Shown here piece after piece: positions 49,419-59,255 of a stretch of DNA of 64,000 nucleotides; the first letter of the stretch is position 1; the number at the start of each line of letters is the position of its first letter. The notes under the pieces are model-generated. The model saw only the letters and a program-made list of their open reading frames with translations, was not told the DNA's origin and ran no database searches. The DNA comes from Desulfovibrio sp. ZJ369 (GTDB lineage: Bacteria; Desulfobacterota; Desulfovibrionia; Desulfovibrionales; Desulfovibrionaceae), in the NCBI RefSeq assembly GCF_011039085.1, contig NZ_JAAKEI010000008.1:1-64000 (forward strand). The letters are read 5' to 3'. The position numbers and the translations under genes are program-made.

Positions 49419-50969
49419 TCAGGCTGCGCGCTTCCGGGATTTTTTCAGCCGGATGAAGATTTCGCGCAATTCCCGGCGGGAAAGGCCGAGCATCCGGGGC
49501 ACGGCCAGGCAGAGGCTCAGGCAGAGCAGGCTGTACAAGACGCCGGAAACAAGAAAGCGCCCTGCCGAATCCAAATCCCCGATGCCCAGTCTGATGGTCA
49601 GATCGCGGCAGGCGAAAGCCAGCAGGGCGAGCGCCGCAAGGCTCCAGATCTGGTGGGCGAGGTTGCGCCAGAAGCTCAGCGGCAGAAAACGCGAGGCCAG
49701 CCAGAGGTACAGATTGACGGTCAGGCATTGCACGCCCACGGTTTTCAGGGCCAGGCCCACGGCGCCCAGATTGAGGCCCAGGAACTCGCGCGGGGCCAGA
49801 AGAAACCAGGCCGCGGCAAAGCCGTAGACGCACTCCAGGGCCGCAATGTTGCGCAGCACGCGGGTGCGGCTTGTGGCGTGGAAGACCGAACCGGCCAATT
49901 GGCCGTAGGCCTGATGCAAGGGGTACAGGGCCATGATCTGCACGGGCAGGACGGCCGCCGCGAATTGTGCGCCGCCGAAGATGTTCACCAATGCCGGGGC
50001 TTCGGCCAGAGTGAAGCAGGAGAAGTAGGCCGCCACCACATAGAGCAGGGGCGCGAAGCGGGTCAGCAGCCGGGCCATGGTCTCACGGTCGTTCCGGCCC
50101 CAGGCGATGGAAAGCTCACGCATGATCAGCGGGGTCATGGCCGAGACGAAGAGAAAGCAGGCCATGCTGACTTTTTGGGACAGGGCGAAAAAACCCTGTT
50201 CCGCGCTGCCGTCAAACCATTGCAGCAGCCAGCGCTCGGCCGTGAGCAGAAGAAAGGAGAGCAGGGCCTGCACAAAGAGCGGGTGGCTGTAGTCGAAAAA
50301 CTCCCGGCAATAGGCGCGGCTTTGCGTACCGCTTACATGCAGGCGCAGCGCCTGGTCGCGCTCGCGCCAGTGACGGCGCGTGACCAGCCAGTAGCCCAGG
50401 GCCGTGGCTCCGAGCATGAAATATTGCTGCGCGAAGAGGGTGTGGATGTTCAGTTGATCCGACCAGAACAGCCCGGCCAGCAGGACCACGGCCAAAAGAG
50501 AGATCAGGGTGCGCGCCATTTCCGAGGGCACAGTGGCTCCCACGGCGTCGTTCATGGAGCGCAGCACCCTCCCCCACCAGGTCAGAAAGGCCCAGAGCGC
50601 GGCCAGAGGCGCGAGCCAGAGCGGCACGTCGGGCATGAGCAGGCCGCCCATTGCGGGGATCAGCATACACAAGGCGGCCAGCAGGCTGATCAGGGCCACC
50701 AGCAGGCTGACCCGGAAGTAAAAGCCGATCAGCCCGCTTTCGTTCTGGCGGCGCGACAGGGCATTGTAAAAGCAGGTGGAGGTGCCCATGTCCAGAAAGC
50801 CGGAAAGCTGCTGGAAAAGATTGGTGGCAAAGCTGTAGTTGCCATACATGCGCGGGCCCAGAGCGCGCGGCAGAATGGCTTCCATGACCAGATACACCGG
50901 AACGGAAGCCATATTGGCCAGCAGCTTGAACATATAGCGGCGGGCCAGGGTGGGAGTTGGACCTTGCAT
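49419..50969 (-). CDS. Wzx-like polysaccharide flippase
   Basis: This 516-residue integral membrane protein has about 12-14 predicted helices in the MATE/MOP superfamily pattern of O-antigen flippases (VMEAILPRALGPRMYGNYSF at the start). It would move lipid-linked glycans across the inner membrane. It is not next to glycosyltransferases, so its substrate is unclear. The last 30 residues are basic and cytoplasmic. Confidence 0.85.
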   Translation of the reverse strand: MQGPTPTLARRYMFKLLANMASVPVYLVMEAILPRALGPRMYGNYSFATNLFQQLSGFLDMGTSTCFYNALSRRQNESGLIGFYFRVSLLVALISLLAALCMLIPAMGGLLMPDVPLWLAPLAALWAFLTWWGRVLRSMNDAVGATVPSEMARTLISLLAVVLLAGLFWSDQLNIHTLFAQQYFMLGATALGYWLVTRRHWRERDQALRLHVSGTQSRAYCREFFDYSHPLFVQALLSFLLLTAERWLLQWFDGSAEQGFFALSQKVSMACFLFVSAMTPLIMRELSIAWGRNDRETMARLLTRFAPLLYVVAAYFSCFTLAEAPALVNIFGGAQFAAAVLPVQIMALYPLHQAYGQLAGSVFHATSRTRVLRNIAALECVYGFAAAWFLLAPREFLGLNLGAVGLALKTVGVQCLTVNLYLWLASRFLPLSFWRNLAHQIWSLAALALLAFACRDLTIRLGIGDLDSAGRFLVSGVLYSLLCLSLCLAVPRMLGLSRRELREIFIRLKKSRKRAA

Positions 50970-51017
50970 GCGGGCAGCCTAGCGTAGTTCTGCCTTGCGC
51001 TCAAGCAGGCGGCGCTT

Positions 51018-51113
51018 GGGAGGGATTCGCCTTTGAGATGATTTCCGTAAAAAATTCATTGTACTTTTCCATGGTTGCAAAAGGAATTTCGCTCTGAAAG
51101 CGAATCCTTCCCG
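51018..51113. repeat. GGAGGGATTC inverted repeat upstream of ilvD
   Basis: Outer arms GGGAGGGATTCGC (51018-51030) and GCGAATCCTTCCCG (51100-51113) enclose about 70 bp of AT-rich sequence. The arms resemble the hairpin at 52976-53009, which lies on the other side of ilvD. Confidence 0.7.
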
Positions 51114-51222
51114 TCCCGTGGCATGTTTACGGACGCAGACTTTTGCCGTATGACAAAGCGGTTGCCGGGCGCGCGCAAACGCGCCGGGGCGTAGTTGTTC
51201 TTTACCCCAAAGGATCACCGCC

Positions 51223-52905
51223 ATGAATGACGCACGCAGCAAAAAAATGAAGAGTGGGCTGGAAAAAGCCCCGCACCGTTCTCTGCTCTATGCTCTGGGC
51301 CTGACCAGGGAAGAAATGGAACGCCCTCTGGTGGGCGTGGTCAACGCCGCCAGCGAGGTGGTGCCGGGCCATATGCATCTGGACGCTTTGGCCTCGGCCG
51401 TCAAGGCCGGGGTGCGCATGGCCGGCGGCACGCCCCTGGAGTTCCCGGCCATTGCCGTGTGCGACGGCCTGGCCATGAACCATGAGGGTATGCGCTTTTC
51501 CCTGCCTTCGCGTGAGTTTATTGCGGATTCCATTGAGATCATGGCGCGCGGCCATGCCTTTGACGCCCTGGTCTTCATTCCCAACTGCGACAAGTGCGTG
51601 CCCGGTATGCTCATGGCCATGCTGCGCCTGAACCTGCCGTCCGTTCTGGTTTCCGGCGGCCCCATGCTGCCCGGCAACATCGGGCCGCACGACCGCGGCG
51701 ATCTGATCACGATTTTTGAAGCCGTGGGCCGGGTGCGCAGCGGGAGCATGAGCGAGGAAGAGCTGGAATCCATGGTCGAGCGGGCCTGCCCGGGCTGCGG
51801 CGCCTGCGCGGGCATGTTCACGGCCAATTCCATGAATTGCCTGGCGGAAACCATTGGCGTGGCCCTGCCCGGCAACGGCACGATCCCGGCGGTGAGCGCG
51901 GCCCGCGTGCGCCTGGCCAAGACCGCGGGCATGCGGGTCATGGATCTGCTCGCAAACCAGATCCGCCCGCGCGACATCGTCACGCCCGATGCTGTGGCCA
52001 ATGCCGTGGCCGTGGACATGGCCCTGGGCTGCTCCACCAACACGGTGCTGCATCTGCCCGCCATCTTCGGCGAGGCGGGCCTGGATATGGGGCTGGAGGT
52101 CTTTGACGAGGTAAGCCGCAAGAGCCCCAACCTCTGCAAGCTCTCGCCCGCGGGCAGGCATTTCATGGTGGATCTGGACAATGCCGGGGGCATCCCCGCG
52201 GTCATGAGCGAGCTGGACAAGCTCGGCCTGATCCACAAGGACTGCCTGACCGTCACCGGCAGGACCGTGGGCGACAATCTCAAGGATCGCAAGGCGCGCA
52301 TCCTGGATCCGGATGTGATCCGCCCCCTGGGCCAGGCCTATTCCAAGCAGGGCGGCATTGCCGTTCTGCGCGGCAGCCTCGCGCCGGGCGGGGCCGTTGT
52401 CAAGCAATCGGCGGTTGCCCCGGAAATGATGCGCCGCGACGTGCGCGCGCGGGTTTTTGACTCCGAGGAAGACGCCATGCGCGCGATCCTGGACGGCAAA
52501 ATCCAGCCCGGCGACGGCGTGGTGATCCGCTACGAGGGCCCGCGCGGCGGTCCGGGCATGCGCGAAATGCTCTCGCCCACCGCGGCCATCACCGGCATGG
52601 GCCTGGGCAAAGACGTGGCCCTGCTCACGGACGGTCGTTTTTCCGGCGGCACCAATGGCGCGGCCATCGGCCACATTTCGCCCGAAGCCGCGGACGGCGG
52701 CATCATTGCCCTGGTGCGCGAAGGCGACATGATCCACATTGACATACCGGGCCGCAAGCTGGATCTGCTGGTGGACGAGGCCGAGCTTGAGCGGCGCAAA
52801 AGCGAGCTTGAAGCGCCGCGCAAGGATTGCCCCTATCCGGTGCTCAGGCGCTATGCCCATCTGGTCAGCTCCGCGTCCACGGGCGCGCGCTACAGAGAAA
52901 TATAA
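51223..52905 (+). CDS. ilvD: Dihydroxy-acid dehydratase
   Basis: This 560-residue iron-sulfur enzyme makes the 2-keto acids for valine, leucine and isoleucine. Cluster and active-site cysteines sit in [25 protein letters not shown] and [20 protein letters not shown]. Length is normal. It is a single gene, flanked by related GGAGGGATTC inverted repeats. Confidence 0.97.
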   Translation: MNDARSKKMKSGLEKAPHRSLLYALGLTREEMERPLVGVVNAASEVVPGHMHLDALASAVKAGVRMAGGTPLEFPAIAVCDGLAMNHEGMRFSLPSREFIADSIEIMARGHAFDALVFIPNCDKCVPGMLMAMLRLNLPSVLVSGGPMLPGNIGPHDRGDLITIFEAVGRVRSGSMSEEELESMVERACPGCGACAGMFTANSMNCLAETIGVALPGNGTIPAVSAARVRLAKTAGMRVMDLLANQIRPRDIVTPDAVANAVAVDMALGCSTNTVLHLPAIFGEAGLDMGLEVFDEVSRKSPNLCKLSPAGRHFMVDLDNAGGIPAVMSELDKLGLIHKDCLTVTGRTVGDNLKDRKARILDPDVIRPLGQAYSKQGGIAVLRGSLAPGGAVVKQSAVAPEMMRRDVRARVFDSEEDAMRAILDGKIQPGDGVVIRYEGPRGGPGMREMLSPTAAITGMGLGKDVALLTDGRFSGGTNGAAIGHISPEAADGGIIALVREGDMIHIDIPGRKLDLLVDEAELERRKSELEAPRKDCPYPVLRRYAHLVSSASTGARYREI

Positions 52906-52975
52906 AGTTCTGCGGTTCTGCGGCTCTCCGGCTGCCGTCATGGGCCAGAGGTTTCGCAATTTTTTTCCTGCGTGC

Positions 52976-53009
52976 GGAGGGATTCACCTGTAGAAAGTGA
53001 ATCCCTCCC
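52976..53009. repeat. GGAGGGATTC hairpin downstream of ilvD
   Basis: GGAGGGATTCAC and GTGAATCCCTCC form a 12-bp stem with a 9-nt loop. No T run follows in the plus direction, so it is not a classical terminator. Confidence 0.75.
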
Positions 53010-53023
53010 GCTTGCGCATACGC

Positions 53024-53029
53024 TTGACA
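53024..53029 (+). promoter_or_regulatory. Possible -35 box of the grd operon promoter
   Basis: A perfect TTGACA is followed by a T-rich stretch and TATGAGACTTGGTAATT. No -10 at ideal spacing is clear, so only the -35 box is proposed. It lies about 45 bp before the glycine riboswitch. Confidence 0.4.
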
Positions 53030-53070
53030 TTTTTTTCTCAATATGAGACTTGGTAATTGCGAGCGAAAGC

Positions 53071-53192
53071 TGCAAGAGAGCACCCGCGCTGCGCCGTGAA
53101 CACAAGCGCGCCGCCACGGGGTCGCCGAAGGGGCAAGGCCGCCAGGCTGAAACTCTCAGGCATCAGGATTGCAGCCGGACGCACCTCTGAAC
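53071..53192 (+). promoter_or_regulatory. Glycine riboswitch, single aptamer
   Basis: The conserved blocks are in order: AAGAGAGC, then GTCGCCGAAGGGGCAA, a short arm, GAAACTCTCAGGCATCAGGA, and CCGGACGCACCTCTG. These match the glycine aptamer consensus closely. Only one aptamer is seen, not the usual tandem. It lies about 45 bp before the GTG of grdX, at the head of an operon that consumes glycine, so glycine probably induces expression. Confidence 0.93.
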
Positions 53193-53236
53193 CGCCTCCA
53201 GCGCGACAGAGCCAATGCAAACGCGGGAGCTTTGCC

Positions 53237-53797
53237 GTGGCCGGTCGCGCGAGCCTGATTACCAACAATCCGCTTTTTTCCACCCGCAGTCCCGCGGGCC
53301 TTGACGTGTGCCTTGTGGACGACGACGCCCGCGCCGTGCTGATCCGCGCGCGCGATCTGGTGCATCGGGGCTGGCGTCTGGCCAATCATCCGCTGTACGG
53401 CAATTTCCGGCCACACCAGCAACCCTATCGCTCCATTGTTCTGCTTGTGCCCGCGGCAGGCAGGAGCGCCGCGGGCAGGAGGCAGGCGGCGGCCGGAGGG
53501 CGCGAAGTCGCGGCCGCGCCCGCTGCCCATGCTCCCCCCCAGGGCCAGATGCCTTTTGTGCCCGGTCCCGCCACGCAAGCGACTCCGGCCTCCCGCGCCG
53601 GGCAAAGCCCCTCCGGCTGTCTTGCTCCCGTCGATCCCGAATCCCTGCATTTTCTGGAACAAGCCCTGTTGCTGTACCAGAGCCCCTCTGCAAACATCCG
53701 GCAAAGCCGCCCGGAAGACCTGCCTGAAATCATGCGCCGCGACTGCGCGCTTTTGGATTACGAATTGCTCAAAGCCACGCTGGACAGCCTGCTCTGA
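53237..53797 (+). CDS. grdX: GrdX family protein
   Basis: This 186-residue protein has the family's start, LITNNPLF, followed by VCLVDDDARAVLIRARDLVHRGW. GrdX is found only in glycine, sarcosine or betaine reductase operons and its role is unknown. This copy is longer than the usual 120-130 residues because of an Ala/Pro/Gly-rich insertion at about residues 75-130. The GTG at 53237 is preceded by CGGGAG. The frame extends through the riboswitch, but that part is not expected to be translated. Confidence 0.85.
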   Translation: MAGRASLITNNPLFSTRSPAGLDVCLVDDDARAVLIRARDLVHRGWRLANHPLYGNFRPHQQPYRSIVLLVPAAGRSAAGRRQAAAGGREVAAAPAAHAPPQGQMPFVPGPATQATPASRAGQSPSGCLAPVDPESLHFLEQALLLYQSPSANIRQSRPEDLPEIMRRDCALLDYELLKATLDSLL

Positions 53798-53986
53798 CCT
53801 GCGCCGGTCGGGCCGGTCCGGTCCGTGGCAGGCGCAAGGGCAAAGAGCGGCATGCCCCTCTTCTCGCGACGCGCGGCGGCGCTGCGCGGGCCTGTTGCCC
53901 GCGAATCCGGAGCGCGGGGCCGCCGTTTTCTCTCTGCGAACTCAATCAGCCCAAGGCTGACGACCGTCTGACCCAAGGAGTTTGTC

Positions 53987-55273
53987 GTGAATCTGGAACT
54001 GCACAAGATTGAAATCCGCAAACTGGAATGGGGCTCGCACACCGGCGCGCGCGACCATGTGCTGACCGTCAACAAGGAAGAGCTGGTCCAAATGCTGCTG
54101 GAGGATCAGGCCCTCAAAAACGTGCGCGTGGAGCTGGTTCATCCGGGCGAGAGCGCGCGCATCCTGCCCTGCAAGGACGCCGTGGAACCGCGCTGCAAAC
54201 TGGAAGGCCCGGGCGAGGTTTTTCCCGGCTGGATCGGAGACGTGGAAACCGTGGGCCAGGGGAAAACGCTGGTTCTCGCGGGCGCGGCCGTGCTGACCAC
54301 GGGCCGCCTGGTGGCCCCGCAGGAAGGCATTGTGGACATGAGCGGGCCCGGCGCCGCGTACACGCCCTTTTCCCAAACCTGCAACGTGGTCCTGGTCTTT
54401 GAGCCCGCTGAGGGCGTGGAGTTGCACGCGCTGGAGGCCGTCTACCGCCGGGCCGGGCTCAAGGCCGCGCATTATCTGGCCTCCTGCTGCAAAGAAGTCA
54501 GGGCCGATACGGTGGAATCCTACGCGTTCCCGCCGCTGGCCGAGGCCATGAGCGCGTATCCCGGTCTGCCCAGGGTGGGCTATCTCTACATGCTTCAGTC
54601 CCAGGGACTGCTGCACGACACCTGGGTGTACGGCGTGGACGCAAAAAAAATCCTGCCCACCCTGATCAGCCCCACGGAGGTCATGGACGGCGCGATCATT
54701 TCCGGCAACTGCGTTTCGGCCTGCGACAAAAACAGCACCTACATGCATCTGAACAACCCGGTGATCGCCAGCCTCTATGCCCATCACGGCAAGGACATCA
54801 ATTTTGCGGGCGTGATCATCACCAATGAAAACGTGACCCTGGCCGACAAAAAGCGCAGCTCTTCCTATGCGGTGAAGCTGGCGCGCATGCTCGGCGTGGA
54901 CGGTCTGGTCATTTCCGAGGAAGGCTTCGGCAACCCGGACGCGGACCTGATCATGAACTGCTGGAAAGCCGAGCGCGCGGGCATCAGGACCGTCCTGATC
55001 ACCGACGAGTATGCCGGACGCGACGGCTCAAGCCAGTCTCTGGCGGATTCCTGCCCCGAAGGCGACGCCTGCGTCACGGCGGGCAACGCCAATGCGCTCA
55101 TTGTGCTGCCGCCCATGCAACGGGTCATCGGCGATCCGGCCACAGCCGAAGTCATTGCCGGCGGCTTCTTCGGGGCCCTGCGCGAAGACGGCAGCATGGA
55201 AGTGGAGTTGCAGGCCATCATGGGGGCCACCAACGAGCTGGGATACAGCCGCATCGGCGGCCGCACGTTGTAG
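53987..55273 (+). CDS. grdE: Glycine reductase complex B, GrdE proprotein
   Basis: This 428-residue proprotein is the glycine-binding part of component B. It is known to cleave itself before a cysteine to give alpha and beta chains, the new N-terminus carrying a pyruvoyl-like group that forms a Schiff base with glycine. The site is visible as SGNCVSACDK, with Cys242, the same number as in the characterised enzyme. The GTG start at 53987 follows AAGGAG. GrdG and GrdI (sarcosine, betaine) are related, but the glycine riboswitch favours glycine. Confidence 0.92.
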   Translation: MNLELHKIEIRKLEWGSHTGARDHVLTVNKEELVQMLLEDQALKNVRVELVHPGESARILPCKDAVEPRCKLEGPGEVFPGWIGDVETVGQGKTLVLAGAAVLTTGRLVAPQEGIVDMSGPGAAYTPFSQTCNVVLVFEPAEGVELHALEAVYRRAGLKAAHYLASCCKEVRADTVESYAFPPLAEAMSAYPGLPRVGYLYMLQSQGLLHDTWVYGVDAKKILPTLISPTEVMDGAIISGNCVSACDKNSTYMHLNNPVIASLYAHHGKDINFAGVIITNENVTLADKKRSSSYAVKLARMLGVDGLVISEEGFGNPDADLIMNCWKAERAGIRTVLITDEYAGRDGSSQSLADSCPEGDACVTAGNANALIVLPPMQRVIGDPATAEVIAGGFFGALREDGSMEVELQAIMGATNELGYSRIGGRTL

Positions 55274-55352
55274 ACAGCGCCTTTTTGACTTCCGGCTGCA
55301 CCCTCCAGGTTTTTCAGGAACAGCGCGGAAATGACACAGGAAGGAGTGGAGT

Positions 55353-56663
55353 ATGGCATATCGCGTCATTCACTATATCAATCAGTTTTTCGGCGGCATC
55401 GGCGGCGAGGACAAGGCGGACGCGGCCCCGGAAACGCGCCAGGGCGTCGTGGGTCCGGGCATGGCCTTCAAGGCCGCGCTGGGCAATGAAGCCGAAATCG
55501 TGGCCACCTTCATCTGCGGCGACAACTATTTTGCCAACAACATGGATGCCGTGACCGCCCAGGTGGTGGAAGCGGCGCGCGCCTGCAAGGCCGACGCCCT
55601 GATCGCCGGGCCTGCCTTCAATGCCGGGCGCTACGGCGCGGCCTGCGCGGCGGTCTGCGCGACGGTCCGGAAAACTTTGGGCATCCCGGTGGTCACGGCC
55701 CTGTATCGTGAAAATCCGGGCGTGGATCTGTTCCGCAAGGAGATTCCCATTGTGGAGGCCGCGGACTCCGCGCGCGGCATGGCCAAGGCCGTGCCGGTCA
55801 TGGTCCGGGTGCTGCTCAAGCTGCTCAAAGGCGAGGAACTGGGCTCCCCGGCCGAGGAAGGCCTGCTTGAAAAAGGCATCCGCCAGAATATCTTTTATGA
55901 TCAGCCCGGCGCGGAACGCGCGGTGCGCATGCTGAGCAAAAAGCTCAAGGGGGAGCCTTTTGTCACGGAGTACAAGATGCCGGTCTTTGACCGCGTGACC
56001 CCGCGCCCGCCCGTGGCTGAGATGGGTAGCGCCAAAATTGCCGTGGTCACTTCCGGGGGCATCGTGCCCATCGGCAATCCGGATCACATTGCGGCTTCCA
56101 GCGCCCAGAACTACGGCGAATACGACATCAGCACGGTGACGGATCTGCATCAGGGCGAATACCAGACCGCGCACGGCGGCTATGATCAGACCTATGCCAA
56201 CCAGGACCCGGATCGCGTGCTGCCCGTGGACGTGCTGCGCGATCTGGAAAAGGAAGGCCGCATCGGCTCCCTGCATCATCTCTTTTACAGCACCGTGGGC
56301 AACGGCACGGCCGTGGCCAGGGCCAGGGATTTCGGCATCGAGATCGGCAAGCGCCTCAAGGACGCCCAGGTGCAGGCGGTGATCCTCACCTCCACCTGAG
56401 GCACCTGCACGCGTTGCGGCGCAACGCTCGCCAAAGCCATTGAGGACACCGCCGACGTGCCGGTGGTTCACATGTGCACCATTGTGCCCATCTCTCTGAG
56501 TATCGGGGCCAACCGCATTGTGCCCACCGTGTCCATCCCGTACCCCCTGGGCAATCCCGATCTTTCTCCGGATGCGGAAAAGGCCCTGCGCCGCGCACTG
56601 GTGGAGCGGGCCCTGACCGCGCTGTCCACGCCCGTGGCCGAGCAGACGGTCTTCAACAAATAA
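55353..56663 (+). CDS. grdB: Glycine reductase complex B, selenoprotein GrdB
   Basis: This 436-residue subunit holds the second selenocysteine of glycine reductase and passes the carboxymethyl group to GrdA. The reading frame crosses an in-frame UGA at 56397-56399 (residue 349) and continues with GTCTRCGATLAKAIE, the conserved sequence after Sec in this family; total length then matches known GrdB. Without readthrough it would stop 88 residues short. A hairpin 11 nt after the UGA is a good bacterial SECIS. Automated gene calls will probably truncate it. Confidence 0.95.
56411..56427 (+). promoter_or_regulatory. Candidate SECIS hairpin of grdB
   Basis: GCGTTGC (56411-56417) and GCAACGC (56421-56427) form a perfect 7-bp stem with the 3-nt loop GGC, starting 11 nt after the UGA. 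This spacing and the G in the loop fit bacterial SECIS elements read by SelB. Confidence 0.7.
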
Positions 56664-56719
56664 GAAACAGGGAGAAGGCCGCGCCGCCGGAGCAGAGCGG
56701 CGCGGCTCAAGGAGAGAGC

Positions 56720-57637
56720 ATGGAACAGCGTGAACTGGTCATTATCGGGGCCGGACCGGCCGGGCTTACCGCGGCGGTGTACGGCAAACGCGCGGGCCTG
56801 GACGTGCTGGTGCTGGAAAAAGGCAAAGCCGGCGGCCAGATTTTAATCACCAGTGAGATCGAAAACTGGCCGGGCACGATCTCTGCATCGGGCGCGGCCC
56901 TGGCCGACAGTTTCCGGGCACATGCCGAGCACTTCAAGGCTGAATTCCGCACCGCGCAGGTCAACGGTCTGCGGCCCGATGGCGGCAAAACCGTGGTAAT
57001 CACGGACAAGGGCGAAATCGAGGCCCAGGCCCTGATTGTGGCGAGCGGGGCCAATTTCCGCAAGCACGGCTGTCCGGGTGAAAAGGAATTCATGGGCAAG
57101 GGCGTTTCCTATTGCGCGGTCTGCGACGCGGCTTTTTTCGAGGATCTTGAGGTGGCGGTCATCGGCGGCGGCAATACCGCGGTGGAAGAAGCCTGCTACC
57201 TGACCCGTTTTGCGGAAAAAGTCTATATCGTGCACCGCCGCGATCAGTTCCGCGCGGATCGGCTGGTCGCCGAGCGGGCTCTGGCCAATCCCAAAATCGT
57301 GCCCATCTGGGACAGCGTGCTGGAGGCCATTGAAGGCGACGGCTTGGTGGAACGGATCGTGCTCAGAAACGTGAAGAGCGATCAGAAAAACGCGCTTGCG
57401 GTCAACGGCGTCTTTATTTTCATCGGCACCCTGCCCAATGCCGCGTTTTTGAACGGCGTTGTGCACACCGTGGACGGCGGCTGGATCGTCACGGACGAGA
57501 ACATGAAAACCTCCGCGCCCGGCATTTTCGCGGCTGGCGACGTGCGCAACACCGCGCTGCGCCAGGTGGTCACCGCGGCCGGGGACGGGGCGCGGGCCGC
57601 CATGTCCGCGTATGCCTATATCATGGAACAGAAATAG
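56720..57637 (+). CDS. trxB: Thioredoxin reductase
   Basis: This 305-residue FAD enzyme reduces the operon's thioredoxin. GAGPAGLTAAVY binds FAD, CAVC (132-135) is the redox disulfide, and GGGNTAVEEA binds NADPH. The start at 56720 has AAGGAGAG before it. Its place between grdB and grdC indicates a dedicated electron supply for glycine reductase. Confidence 0.96.
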   Translation: MEQRELVIIGAGPAGLTAAVYGKRAGLDVLVLEKGKAGGQILITSEIENWPGTISASGAALADSFRAHAEHFKAEFRTAQVNGLRPDGGKTVVITDKGEIEAQALIVASGANFRKHGCPGEKEFMGKGVSYCAVCDAAFFEDLEVAVIGGGNTAVEEACYLTRFAEKVYIVHRRDQFRADRLVAERALANPKIVPIWDSVLEAIEGDGLVERIVLRNVKSDQKNALAVNGVFIFIGTLPNAAFLNGVVHTVDGGWIVTDENMKTSAPGIFAAGDVRNTALRQVVTAAGDGARAAMSAYAYIMEQK

Positions 57638-57696
57638 CGGCTTGCCGGGCGCGCGGAGCGTCCCGCGACGGCTGTTTTTACGCTAAGGAGCAACAC

Positions 57697-59247
57697 ATGG
57701 GCAATGTCGGCATCAAAGGCACGGCCTACTGCCTGAATTTCGCGCCCGAGCTGGCCCTGCACTACGGCGGCACACCCTCTCAGGAGCGGCGCGCCAAGCC
57801 GGATTCCGAGTATTTGCAGACCCTGCCCGGCCGCGCCCAGAGTTACGAGGAGGCCGCGGGCTACGCGCCCAACAAGGTCTACATCGGCGCCATGTCCGTG
57901 GACGATCTGGCCAGGGCGCCGACGCCCTGGCTGGAACATCCGGGCGCGCCCGAGCGTTACGGCAGGTTCGGGGAGATCATGCCTGAGGATGAGTTCCTCG
58001 GCTTTCTGGACATTTGCGACGTTTTTGATCTGATCTGGCTGGAAAAGGATTTTGCGGCCGCTGTGCGGGAAAAGCTGGCCGGGGATCCGGCCGTGGGCGA
58101 AAGTCAGTTGGCCCGCCTGGAAGCCGGGCATGAGGCCGCGGAGATCGCCCAGGCCGTGGAAAAGCACGGCGCGCTGCCCCTGTACAGCAAGGGCAGTGTG
58201 GCGGGCTGCTGCCGCCGGGCCCATGACTCGGACGAAAACCTTTCGGCGCATGTGATGCTGGAAAACCTGGCCTGCAAGGCCAGCGGCGTGCTGGCGCTGC
58301 TGCACATGATCAAAAATTGCGGCCTTGAGCCTTCGGACATCGACTTTGTGGTGGAATGCTCCGAAGAGGCCGTGGGCGACGTGATGCAGCGCGGCGGCGG
58401 CAACATGGCCAAGGCCGTGGCCGAAATCGCGGGCTGCGCCAATGCCAGCGGCTTTGATGTGCGCGGCTTCTGCGCCGGGCCGGCCGCGGCCGTGATCGCC
58501 GGAGCGGGCATGGTGGCCTCTGGCCTGCGCAAAAACGTGGCCGTGGTTGGCGGCGGATCCTTGCCCAAGCTGTATATGAACTCCCGCGATCACATCAAAA
58601 AGGGGCTCCCGGCCCTGGAAAACTGCATGGGCAGTTTCGCGATCCTGCTTGTGCCGGATGAAGGCAGCCTGCCCGTGATCCGCCTGGATTCCATCGGCAA
58701 GCATACTGTGGGCGCAGGCGCGGCCCCGCAGGCCATTACTTCGGCCCTGACCTTTGAGCCGCTCGCCCGTCTGGGCCTCAGGCTCACGGATGTGGACAAG
58801 TACGCGCCCGAACTGCACAACGCTGAAATCACCCTGCCCGCGGGCGCGGGCAACGTGCCGGAGGCCAATTACAAGATGATCGCGGCGCTGGCGGTCATGA
58901 AGGGCCAGCTCAAGCGGGAGGAAATCCCGCAATTCGCGGCAGAGCGCGGTATTCCGGGCTTTGTGCACACCCAGGGCCACATTCCGTCGGGCGTGCCCTA
59001 CATGGGACATGCCTGCGACGCCCTGGCGGCCGGAACAATCCGGCGCGCCATGATCATCGGCAAGGGCAGTCTGTTTCTGGGCCGCCTGACCAATCTGGCC
59101 GATGGCGCGTCCTTCATCATGGAGGGTCCGGGCCGCGGCGCGCCCCGGGCCGCCGCAAGCGCGGCAGCGGGCGTGAGCAGGGAGGATGTGCGGGAAATGC
59201 TGCTGGACGCGCTTTCGGAACTGGCCGCCAACCTGCAGAAAAGCTGA
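57697..59247 (+). CDS. grdC: Glycine reductase complex C, GrdC
   Basis: This 516-residue beta subunit of component C releases the acetyl group from GrdA as a thioester. Its fold is related to FabH-type ketosynthases. Start and length match the family (VGIKGTAYCLNFAPELALHYGG). The gene follows trxB by 59 bp and precedes grdD by 8 bp. The ribosome site CTAAGGAG is strong. Confidence 0.95.
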   Translation: MGNVGIKGTAYCLNFAPELALHYGGTPSQERRAKPDSEYLQTLPGRAQSYEEAAGYAPNKVYIGAMSVDDLARAPTPWLEHPGAPERYGRFGEIMPEDEFLGFLDICDVFDLIWLEKDFAAAVREKLAGDPAVGESQLARLEAGHEAAEIAQAVEKHGALPLYSKGSVAGCCRRAHDSDENLSAHVMLENLACKASGVLALLHMIKNCGLEPSDIDFVVECSEEAVGDVMQRGGGNMAKAVAEIAGCANASGFDVRGFCAGPAAAVIAGAGMVASGLRKNVAVVGGGSLPKLYMNSRDHIKKGLPALENCMGSFAILLVPDEGSLPVIRLDSIGKHTVGAGAAPQAITSALTFEPLARLGLRLTDVDKYAPELHNAEITLPAGAGNVPEANYKMIAALAVMKGQLKREEIPQFAAERGIPGFVHTQGHIPSGVPYMGHACDALAAGTIRRAMIIGKGSLFLGRLTNLADGASFIMEGPGRGAPRAAASAAAGVSREDVREMLLDALSELAANLQKS

Positions 59248-59255
59248 GGTCTGTC

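Noticed and set aside
49287-50987. A 566-codon plus-strand open frame
   Set aside because: It is antisense to the flippase and its Gln/Gly/His-rich product is not protein-like.
53057-53236. N-terminal extension of grdX through the riboswitch
   Set aside because: The extension overlaps conserved aptamer blocks; the GTG at 53237 with CGGGAG fits the family start.
55353-56399. grdB ending at the first UGA
   Set aside because: Conserved GrdB sequence continues in frame after the UGA and a SECIS-like hairpin follows.
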